A stretch of DNA of 64,000 nt, taken from NCBI RefSeq assembly GCF_016648105.1, contig NZ_JACVVE010000010.1, positions 62,001 to 126,000 on the forward strand. The letters are read 5' to 3'. A program made the position numbers and the translations under genes. This stretch comes from Pseudomonas sp. S31 (GTDB lineage Bacteria; Pseudomonadota; Gammaproteobacteria; Pseudomonadales; Pseudomonadaceae). The notes beneath the pieces were generated by a model. The model was given only the letters and a program-made list of their open reading frames with translations, made no database searches and was not told the origin of the DNA. Positions 57,111 through 64,000 of this stretch are shown here, piece after piece; within the stretch, counting starts at the first letter, position 1, and every line of letters begins with the position of its first letter.

Positions 57111-59564
57111 TTAGAATTGGTAATCCAGGTTCACGTAGTAGAAAGTCCCTTCGGCGCCATCGGGCACGATGTGCGCGTACTTGACGAGGTTACCCGAGGT
57201 GCTGCGTGAGGCACCGGTGGACTTGTCGGGGTGGGTGTTGAACAGGTTGTTGCCGCCTACCGACAGGGTGAGGTTCTTGCTTACGTCGAAGGCCACGTCC
57301 AGGTCCGTTACCCATTGCGGGCTGTAGCTTTTGTCATAGCTTTCCTGGCCTTCGGGTGCTTTTAGGCTGTAGGTGCCATAGCGCGTGGCGGCCAGCGTGG
57401 TGTGCCAAGGGCCATAACTGTGACGGGCTTCCAGGCGCAGCTTGTTGTTGGGCGCTGCGTCTTCGGCCAGGCTGATGATCCGCCGCCCGATAGGGATGTT
57501 ATCGGTGCCCGCCAGCTGGGGAATGTTGGCCACATCGGTCACTTTGGTCCGGCCTGCGTTGAACGCCGCCGAAAGGTCGAGGCGCCCGAGGGTGTGCAGG
57601 TCAAGCTGCTGCTTGCCGACGATGTCGATGCCTTTGGTCTCGGTATCCATCCCGTTGGTGAAGTAGCTGGCGCCGATGATCGTGTCGTAGCCCGCCTGGC
57701 TGAGAATGTCGCGCACCCGGCTACCGGTCAGGTTTTCGGTCAGCACAACGCGATCACGCAAGGCAATCTTGTAGGCATCGATGGTGATCGAGCTGGTGTC
57801 GGTCGGCCGCAATACCAGGCCAAGGGAGTAGCTGGTGGACTTTTCCGGCTTCAGGTCGGTAGCACCCAGGGCCCGCGCGGCGGCACTGTCGGCAGGGAAC
57901 ATGTGGATCAGCGAGTAGTAGTCGGTGCCAGCGAGGATCTGCCCATCGGTGCGCTGATAGCCCATTTGCGACAGCGACGGTGCGCGATAGCCACTGCTGA
58001 TGGTGCCGCGCAGTGCTACGCGGGGGGTGAAGTCATAGCGTGCGCTGAATTTGCCGGTAGAGGTGCTTCCGAAGTCCGAGTATCGCTCAACACGGCCGGT
58101 GACACCGAGGTTGAGTTTGTCGGTGAGCTGGTGTTCAACACCACCGTAGATGCCCAACACGTTGCGCTTGTAGACGCCTTCATCGGACGGGCGATAGCCT
58201 GAGCCCGGGTTGGGCGTCGAGCCGTTGGCATTGCGGTAATCGCCGGTCTGCCAGGATTTGTCGTCACCGGCGAGCTCTTCGAAGCGCTCGTTGCGCCAGG
58301 CGATCCCGGTGTTCACGGTAAACGGGTGCGCCAAGCCGGCCAGTTCCAGGTCGTTGACGTAATCCAAGGTGGCGTTGTTCTGATAGAAGCGGAATTGGCC
58401 GGAGTAGTTCTTGGTGGTGTCCGAAGCATCCACGTAGGTTGGGTTGAGTGTGACGGGCCGGTAGTAGCGCGAGCGGTTCTCGCCATGGTTTACCGAGAAG
58501 TCGAAGCGCCCCCAGTTGCCGGCGTCGTACTTGAGGCCGGTGGTGGCGCTGATATCCTCGGTTTTTAGCGTGACCTCTGGCACGTAGCCGGACGGGTAGA
58601 CGTCGCGGCGGTTGTTGGCGTTGAGAGGCGTGACGAATGGAGTATTGGCGCGCACCCGGTTGTAGCTGTAGGTGGCGGTGGCGTAGGTACGCAAGGCATC
58701 GCTCAGGCCCATGTCGGCGTTGGCGGCAAAGCTGTAGCGGTCAGCCGCCGAGTCCCCGGTGGCCCAGTGCCGATCAAAGGGAATCTCGCTGCCATCGGCG
58801 TTGTAGAAATGCCGTTCATCACTGGCTGCTGACTGAGTGCGTTGCTTGTCCAGGCCATCGACGCTCAGGGTCAGAAAGCCATCGCCAGGCAGGGCAAAGC
58901 CTTTCCAGCCGCCATAGCTTTTGCGCAGCCCATCGCCCTTGGTGTACTGACCGATACGGGTGCTCACACCACCCCCACTGTCGCGCTCCTTGAGGACGAC
59001 ATTGATCACCCCAGCGATAGCGTCCGACCCATACTGCGCCGAGGCACCGTCGCGCAGTACCTCGACATGGTCGATCGCGCTGACGGGGATGGCGTTGAGG
59101 TCGACGCTGGTCGAGCCCCGGTCATACACGCTGCCGATGTTGAGGATGGGCGAGGTGTGTCGGCGCTTGCCGTTGACCAGCACCAGCGTCTCGCCAGGCG
59201 GCAGGCCGCGCAATGAACCGCCTCCCACGGAATACACAGCATCGGCCTGCTGCATGGCCTGAGGAAAATGAAAGGACGGCAGCAAGTTCTGCAAGATGCC
59301 GCTCAGGCCGGTGCCAGGCGCCCGTTGCAACTGTTCGGAAGTAATCACATCAACTGGCGAACTGCTGGTCAGCGAGGTGGCATCGGAACGGTGGGTACCC
59401 ACGCTGATGACCGGGTCCAACCGGACTTCGTTGGCGGGGATGGCCTGCACTTCAGTGCCCTCGGCCGCGGCGGCGAAAACCGGGGTAGGGCTCAATACCT
59501 GACTGACAGTCCAAAGGCTGAAGAAAGAAAACATGACGGGCCGAGGCCGGTAATTCGCGTACAT
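57111..59564 (-). CDS. TonB-dependent outer-membrane receptor without STN domain
   Basis: The 817-residue receptor has a signal peptide (about residues 10-33), a plug domain with VDVITSEQLQRAPGTGLSGI and VEVLRDGASAQYGSDAIAG, and a beta-barrel ending FYYVNLDYQF with the terminal Phe. The plug sequence (LVLVNGKRRHTSP) resembles receptors for organic nutrients more than siderophore receptors. ATG 59564 follows GGGGAG. It is transcribed with the solute-binding lipoprotein. Confidence 0.88.
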   Translation of the reverse strand: MYANYRPRPVMFSFFSLWTVSQVLSPTPVFAAAAEGTEVQAIPANEVRLDPVISVGTHRSDATSLTSSSPVDVITSEQLQRAPGTGLSGILQNLLPSFHFPQAMQQADAVYSVGGGSLRGLPPGETLVLVNGKRRHTSPILNIGSVYDRGSTSVDLNAIPVSAIDHVEVLRDGASAQYGSDAIAGVINVVLKERDSGGGVSTRIGQYTKGDGLRKSYGGWKGFALPGDGFLTLSVDGLDKQRTQSAASDERHFYNADGSEIPFDRHWATGDSAADRYSFAANADMGLSDALRTYATATYSYNRVRANTPFVTPLNANNRRDVYPSGYVPEVTLKTEDISATTGLKYDAGNWGRFDFSVNHGENRSRYYRPVTLNPTYVDASDTTKNYSGQFRFYQNNATLDYVNDLELAGLAHPFTVNTGIAWRNERFEELAGDDKSWQTGDYRNANGSTPNPGSGYRPSDEGVYKRNVLGIYGGVEHQLTDKLNLGVTGRVERYSDFGSTSTGKFSARYDFTPRVALRGTISSGYRAPSLSQMGYQRTDGQILAGTDYYSLIHMFPADSAAARALGATDLKPEKSTSYSLGLVLRPTDTSSITIDAYKIALRDRVVLTENLTGSRVRDILSQAGYDTIIGASYFTNGMDTETKGIDIVGKQQLDLHTLGRLDLSAAFNAGRTKVTDVANIPQLAGTDNIPIGRRIISLAEDAAPNNKLRLEARHSYGPWHTTLAATRYGTYSLKAPEGQESYDKSYSPQWVTDLDVAFDVSKNLTLSVGGNNLFNTHPDKSTGASRSTSGNLVKYAHIVPDGAEGTFYYVNLDYQF

Positions 59565-59598
59565 CAATGACTCCCCAATGTGTGTTAAGGCGCCGACA

Positions 59599-59671
59599 AT
59601 AATTAACGGCGATTTATTAGGGAAATAACTTTTGTCCGCGAATTGAATAAATAAGGAAATATAATTAACGG
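59599..59671. promoter_or_regulatory. AT-rich control region with an 11-bp direct repeat before the TonB receptor
   Basis: ATAATTAACGG occurs twice (59599-59609 and 59661-59671), 62 bp apart, in the AT-rich gap between the LysR gene and the receptor gene. The spacing is about six helical turns, which would suit paired regulator binding, most simply by the LysR protein encoded next to it. Confidence 0.45.
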
Positions 59672-59689
59672 TAAATTCAGGTATCACTT

Positions 59690-60613
59690 TTAGTGAGGTG
59701 TGTGGGGCGCGGAAGTTGGTGCGGCGTACAGCTGTTCTGCGAAGTTTTGAATGAAATTACGCATCCACATGGCCGCCGTGTCATGGCGCAAGTGTTCATG
59801 CCATTGTAAAACCATGGTCTGCGCTGGGAAGTCAAAGGGCAGTGGCAATATTTGCAAGGGGTACAATTTGCTCATTTCCCTGGCAAATCGGTTAGCCAAC
59901 GTGGTCAGGTATTCGGTACCTACCAGCATGGGCGCAATACTGGCGTAGGATTCGACCATAACGCCTTGTTTGCGCTCATGGCCCAGTTCGGCCATCTGTC
60001 GAGCCTCGAAGCTGGGCGCGCCCGAGTGGCCGATATAGCGGACGACGTGCTCGAGAGCTAGATACCGCTGCAGATTCCAGTGTGGGCCGAGGCTGGGATG
60101 ATTGGCGTCGGCGAGCACGCAATAATGGTCGGTGTAGAGCACGGCACTGGGCAGTTTCGGGTCGTGCAAGCCGATGGGGCGGATGAAGAAGTCGACTTTT
60201 GCCGGGTCGGCGGCCGACCCCAGAATATTCAGTTTAGTGTGTGGCGCCGCCTCGCGCAGGTGCTGCATCAGCGGTGCCAGCAATAGTATCGAGTCGATGT
60301 CCCCGGAATGAATTCGGAAAACCCGGTCAGATTGAAGCGGGTCGAAGTTCTGCCGCAGGCCGATGACGTGTCGGGCTCTTTCCACCACGTCGCGCACCGG
60401 GTCGCAGAGTGTTTCGGCGAAGGGCGTCTTGACCAGTTTGCGACCGCGGGGCACGAATATCTCATCGCCAAAGTGAGCGCGGATTTTCGCCAGCTGCGCG
60501 CTCACGGCCGCTTGGCTGATGCCAAACCGGGCAGCCGTACGGTTGACGCTTTCTTCGGTGAGCAGCACATCTAGCGTGGCCAGCAAGTTCAGGTTCAGGT
60601 CGAGGTTGGCCAT
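59690..60613 (-). CDS. LysR-family regulator (NodD/LinR-like branch)
   Basis: The 307-residue regulator has an N-terminal helix-turn-helix (NLDLNLLATLDVLLTEESVN is offset by its start; RTAARFGISQAAVSAQLAKI is the recognition region) and an effector domain with FRIHSGDIDSILLLAPLMQH. I chose ATG 60613 because the family begins at MANLDLN. It lies between the ABC genes and the TonB receptor gene on the same strand and probably controls both. The inducer is unknown. Confidence 0.88.
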   Translation of the reverse strand: MANLDLNLNLLATLDVLLTEESVNRTAARFGISQAAVSAQLAKIRAHFGDEIFVPRGRKLVKTPFAETLCDPVRDVVERARHVIGLRQNFDPLQSDRVFRIHSGDIDSILLLAPLMQHLREAAPHTKLNILGSAADPAKVDFFIRPIGLHDPKLPSAVLYTDHYCVLADANHPSLGPHWNLQRYLALEHVVRYIGHSGAPSFEARQMAELGHERKQGVMVESYASIAPMLVGTEYLTTLANRFAREMSKLYPLQILPLPFDFPAQTMVLQWHEHLRHDTAAMWMRNFIQNFAEQLYAAPTSAPHTPH

Positions 60614-60704
60614 GTCTGGTGCTCCGTTATGCCATGCGCGTAAAGCGCCAGGGAGCAGTTTATGGACATTTGTCACACTGCGGTTATAGCGAATTCTTCC
60701 ATGG

Positions 60705-61889
60705 TTAAGCCGAACAGGCCGGCGCTATCAGGGCGGGTGCCGGGCGGATGACGGACGGCTTGCAGGCGCCCACCGGGGGTGTTGTCGGGGGCAGTAGGAC
60801 TGCCTTGTTCAAATCGATGTGCAGATATAATCCTGCGCCGTCGCTGACCCGTTGTGTCACCTGGGCGATGTGTTGCGGGGCGATCTGGATGTGGACCTTT
60901 ACGGCGCCTATGTGTGCCACGGCCACATGATGCCCGCCCTGAAACTGCACGCCTGTGAGGTGGTCCACCGACACCGACAGGGCTTGCGCCGAAGGCATGG
61001 GGGCCAGGCGCATATGTTCCGCACGCAACGCCACCGAGGCATGCCTGGTGTGGCTTGCCAGGTCATTGGCCAAGCGCAGGGGCGCGCCGAGGCCCAAGTC
61101 GTAATCGCCCACCGGCGCACTGTCGCTGACCCTTATCGCCTGCAGGATGTTTTCGAAACCGACGAAGCTCGCCACGAAGGCCGAGGCGGGGTGATTGTAC
61201 AACTGCTGGGGGGAACCTACCTGTTCCAGCCGGCCCTCGCGCATGATGGCCACCCGATCCGCCAGGGCCAGGGCTTCGGCCTGGTCGTGGGTGACATACA
61301 CGGCTGTGAAACCGAGTTGCTGATGGAGGTCACGCAACTGCTGGCGCAGGTGCAGGCGGAGTGTGGCATCGAGGTTGGACAGCGGCTCGTCGAACAACAA
61401 CAGCTCAGGGCTGGCAGCCAAGGCGCGAGCCAGCGCCACGCGTTGTTGTTGGCCGCCGGACAGCGCGGCTGGATAGCGCTTGGCCTGCTCATCCAGACCA
61501 ACCAGGCGCAGCGCGTCCATAGCGACTGCGCTGGCACCGTGGCGAGACCGGCGTGCCTTGACCGGGTAGGCCACATTATCTAGCACGCTCATGTGTGGCC
61601 ACAGCGCGTAGCTTTGAAAAACCATGCCCAGATCGCGCTTGTGCGGCGGGATGAATACTTTGCGGGTCGGGTCGGCGACCGTGCTCCCGGCGATCTCGAT
61701 ACGCCCGCTGTCAGGCCGCTCCAAGCCTGCGATACATCGCAGCGTGGTGGTCTTGCCGCAACCGCTAGGGCCGAGCAGGACGAAAAACTCTCCAGGCTCG
61801 ATGGTCAAGTCCAGGCCATTGATTGCCTTGGTGGCATCACGATTGACACCGAAGCGCTTGCGCACCTCATGCAGGACGATACGACTCAT
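60705..61889 (-). CDS. ABC transporter ATP-binding subunit (FbpC/PotA type)
   Basis: The 394-residue ATPase has Walker A GPSGCGKTTT (residues 40-49), signature LSGGQQQR (143-150), Walker B LLLFDEP just after residue 162 and the switch His in YVTHDQ. A C-terminal TOBE-like regulatory domain follows from about residue 240. It energises the fused permease encoded upstream, whose end it overlaps by 23 bp. I start it at ATG 61889. Confidence 0.92.
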   Translation of the reverse strand: MSRIVLHEVRKRFGVNRDATKAINGLDLTIEPGEFFVLLGPSGCGKTTTLRCIAGLERPDSGRIEIAGSTVADPTRKVFIPPHKRDLGMVFQSYALWPHMSVLDNVAYPVKARRSRHGASAVAMDALRLVGLDEQAKRYPAALSGGQQQRVALARALAASPELLLFDEPLSNLDATLRLHLRQQLRDLHQQLGFTAVYVTHDQAEALALADRVAIMREGRLEQVGSPQQLYNHPASAFVASFVGFENILQAIRVSDSAPVGDYDLGLGAPLRLANDLASHTRHASVALRAEHMRLAPMPSAQALSVSVDHLTGVQFQGGHHVAVAHIGAVKVHIQIAPQHIAQVTQRVSDGAGLYLHIDLNKAVLLPPTTPPVGACKPSVIRPAPALIAPACSA

Positions 61890-63603
61890 CACGGTTCCGT
61901 TCAAATGGGTAGGATTTGCGCCACAAGGTGCGTAGTGCTCGGTGCAATGCCAGTAACAAGGGAGGGGTCAGGATCAAGGCCAACAACAAGCACAACAGCG
62001 CCGCCGCAGCCCCTGTCTGGCCTCGGGTATTGAAGGTGTAGATCAGCGTGGCCAGGGTCTCCAGGCCCGGACCGCCCAGCAGCATGGGAATGTCCAGTGA
62101 GCCGCAAATGCCGATCAGGGCCAGGTACCAGCCCACCAGAAACCCCGGCATGGACAAGCGAACGGTGGTGTCGAGCCAAGCCTTGAGAGGGGCTACACCT
62201 GAAACCCGTGCAGCCTCGTTGAGCGATGGATGGATCTGCGCGACGCTGGCCTGGCCGATCTGCATCGCCAGCGGCGTTAGCGACACCACCAGGGCGATGC
62301 TCATCATCGCGAAGGTGCCGTACAGTGAACGCAAACCGGGCGTATTGACGTACGCCCAGGTAATCGCCAAGGCCAGTACCACGCCCGGCATGGCCAGCGG
62401 CACCAAGGTTGAAAAGCGCAGCAGGTGCTGCATGCGCCTGGGCAGGCTCAGTTGCAGGTGCGCCAGGCCCATGCCCAGGGCTGATGTCAGGGCGCCGACG
62501 CTGGTGGCTAGCACCAGTGTCGAGATCAGCGCGTCGGCCACCGAAGGGTTGTACAGCACGCTACGGTAATGCACCGCGCTCAATGCGCCCACCACACCCG
62601 GAAGCGGCTGGAACGAGGCATAGACCAAGGTGGCGATGGGCAGCAATTGGGCCACGCTGATGTAGAACCAGACGAGGGCCGCCAAAGGCCAGCGCACCAC
62701 CCCCAGTTCCATGGGCCGCGGTCGTGCCGCCTTGCCGCCGATTGCGACGAAACTGCGCGCACCGGTCAAGCGAATCTGCACTGCAATGGCTACGGCCAGA
62801 ACGCCGACCAGGCCCAGCGACACCACGCTGGCCGCGGCATATCGCGGTTGTGGCAAACTGAGCCAATCGTACAGTTGCACTGCCAGCACGGGAATGTTCG
62901 CCGGCACGCCGATAATCATGGCCAAGTCGAACACCTCCAGGCCACCGATCAAGGCAAACAATGCAGCGCCAGTGAGCGCGGGTGCAAGGCCGACCAAGCT
63001 GATGCGCCAGAAGGTGACCCAGCCACCACGGCCGCATACCCTTGAAGCCTCGTCCTGCTCATGGCTCAGTGCACGCACAGGTCCTAGCAGGAACAAATAG
63101 GTAAAGGCGATGCAGCGAAATGTATTGACCAGCGCCAAACCGGAGAACGATTCGATGTTCACCTTCAGTCCCGAACCGAGGCCCCTGAAGACGCTGTTCA
63201 TCAGTCCAGTGTAGGGATTGGCCAGCAGCTCGTAACCCATGGCATAGAACAAGGTGGGCAACGAGAACATAACCACCATCGCCGGGGTTACCCACGTTCT
63301 GCCGGGAAGGTTGCTGCGCACGGCCAGGATGACCAGGCTCGCGGCCAGTGGCAGTGCCACCAGCAGGTTGATGAGCGATAACCACAAGGCATTGACGATG
63401 GCCTTGTGCAACTGACGATCACCCCAGACCTGCGCCCAGGCCTGCAGGGTCCAGTCCCCCGACTGCCCAGGCGCCCCATCACGCACTGCACCTAGCACCA
63501 GGCTCAGCAGAGGACCGATGTAGAAGACCGCCACCGCCAGCGTAAGCCCCATACTGAGACAGGACAGCTTCGACCAGCGCCACCGCAGGCTTGGCAGGTT
63601 CAT
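61867..63603 (-). CDS. Fused two-domain ABC transporter permease (FbpB/ThiP type)
   Basis: The 578-residue inner-membrane protein has about 12 helices and two binding-protein-dependent transport domains. An EAA loop is visible in each half (DEASRVCGRGGWVTFWRISL near residue 185 and NEAARVSGVAPLKAWLDTTV near 470). Such fusions are known for iron(III), thiamine and phosphonate importers. ATG 63603 shares one base with the upstream monooxygenase stop (TGATG), so monooxygenase, permease and ATPase form one operon. Confidence 0.91.
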   Translation of the reverse strand: MNLPSLRWRWSKLSCLSMGLTLAVAVFYIGPLLSLVLGAVRDGAPGQSGDWTLQAWAQVWGDRQLHKAIVNALWLSLINLLVALPLAASLVILAVRSNLPGRTWVTPAMVVMFSLPTLFYAMGYELLANPYTGLMNSVFRGLGSGLKVNIESFSGLALVNTFRCIAFTYLFLLGPVRALSHEQDEASRVCGRGGWVTFWRISLVGLAPALTGAALFALIGGLEVFDLAMIIGVPANIPVLAVQLYDWLSLPQPRYAAASVVSLGLVGVLAVAIAVQIRLTGARSFVAIGGKAARPRPMELGVVRWPLAALVWFYISVAQLLPIATLVYASFQPLPGVVGALSAVHYRSVLYNPSVADALISTLVLATSVGALTSALGMGLAHLQLSLPRRMQHLLRFSTLVPLAMPGVVLALAITWAYVNTPGLRSLYGTFAMMSIALVVSLTPLAMQIGQASVAQIHPSLNEAARVSGVAPLKAWLDTTVRLSMPGFLVGWYLALIGICGSLDIPMLLGGPGLETLATLIYTFNTRGQTGAAAALLCLLLALILTPPLLLALHRALRTLWRKSYPFERNRDESYRPA

Positions 63604-64000
63604 CAAGCCGTCGCCTTCAAACGGTCACGCTCAAGGGCGCCCAGGCGGATGCGTTGCAGCAGTTCAGCGGCCAGTTGAGGGTCGGGATCAGGGTCCCCAT
63701 CGTATCCGACCGAGAATATTTCAATGCCCAGGTCGTAGTAGTCCAACACGGCGGCGGCAACGGTTTGCGGGCTGCCGACAAAGGGCGGGCCACCCATTCC
63801 ATACTTCAGCAAGCCGGTATACAGCGCTCGGTCATGCCAGTGCTGGTCGCGCGCGGCCTGGTGCAGGCGCTTGAGACCTTCGCTTTCGACCTGTCGTGGA
63901 TCGATCTGGCGGGCCTGGTCCTGCGCCAACTGTTGGGCAAGCTGTTCGACTTTGGCGCGGGCCTGCTCATCGGTCGGTGCCAGCACGAAGTTGGCGTCCC
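63603..64000 (-). CDS. LLM-class flavin-dependent monooxygenase, C-terminal part (cut by the window end)
   Basis: The frame is open to the window end. About 132 residues of the C-terminus are visible (ANFVLAPTDEQARAKVEQLA at the start, then GPPFVGSPQTVAAAVLDYYD and IEIFSVGYDGD). This is the C-terminal part of a bacterial luciferase-like FMNH2-dependent monooxygenase of the SsuD/alkanesulfonate type. Such enzymes desulfonate or oxidise small organics. It is translationally coupled to the permease, so its substrate is probably what the ABC system imports. Confidence 0.8.
   Translation of the reverse strand, partial: DANFVLAPTDEQARAKVEQLAQQLAQDQARQIDPRQVESEGLKRLHQAARDQHWHDRALYTGLLKYGMGGPPFVGSPQTVAAAVLDYYDLGIEIFSVGYDGDPDPDPQLAAELLQRIRLGALERDRLKATA

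Overview
The window is high-GC, tightly packed DNA from a fluorescent Pseudomonas, most likely of the P. putida group. This rests on the complete phenylacetate (paa) catabolon in Pseudomonas order, many copies of the P. putida-type REP element (GTAGGAGCGGGTTTACCCGCGAA) and several FecI/FecR/TonB-receptor iron-signalling sets. No rRNA, tRNA, insertion sequence, prophage or CRISPR array was seen.

Layout. (1) 1-8745, plus strand: the 3' part of an acyl-CoA catabolic operon of unknown substrate (acyl-CoA dehydrogenase, APH-type kinase, enoyl-CoA isomerase/hydratase genes, thiolase, nitronate-monooxygenase-like flavoprotein, two acyl-CoA ligases), with overlapping or closely spaced genes. (2) 8815-10383: a phosphoethanolamine transferase gene on the minus strand that carries an in-frame TAG near its 5' end. 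(3) 10510-15443: a TetR/CecR-like regulator divergent from an EmrAB-type tripartite efflux operon (HlyD, DHA2 MFS, OprM/NodT lipoprotein). (4) 15444-16223: an AT-rich gap with one doubtful small ORF and REP units. (5) 16224-17261: an orphan ABC solute-binding protein. (6) 17470-31760: the paa catabolon. paaABCDE-paaZ and paaFGHIJK run on the minus strand and paaYX diverges. Between paaE and paaZ lies only the C-terminal tail of an OprD/PhaK-type porin next to a REP element, so the usual phenylacetate permease and porin appear to have been deleted.

(7) 31868-38244: a TonB receptor, TauD-type dioxygenase, solute-binding protein and aldo/keto reductase operon with a divergent LysR gene, probably a scavenging system (sulfur source suspected). 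(8) 38305-40722: small housekeeping or unknown genes (DUF7660-like, GFA family, a hypothetical, DUF2167). (9) 40956-53474: three consecutive cell-surface signalling sets, each an ECF sigma factor, a FecR regulator and an STN-domain TonB receptor, with a Fur-box-like sequence before every sigma gene. (10) 53967-55851: an RraB-like protein, a decayed LysR gene and a GNAT acetyltransferase. (11) 56028-64000, minus strand: LLM-class monooxygenase (partial), fused two-domain ABC permease, ATPase, LysR regulator, TonB receptor and lipoprotein solute-binding protein, which together look like a complete outer-to-inner-membrane uptake and oxidation locus of unknown substrate.

Functionally, the paa region turns phenylacetate into phenylacetyl-CoA (PaaK), epoxidises and isomerises it (PaaABCE, PaaG), opens and oxidises the ring (PaaZ) and beta-oxidises the chain to acetyl-CoA and succinyl-CoA (PaaJ, PaaF, PaaH), under PaaX control. 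The other modules are mainly nutrient scavenging (iron, probably organosulfur) and efflux. REP pairs sit at many of the boundaries between modules.
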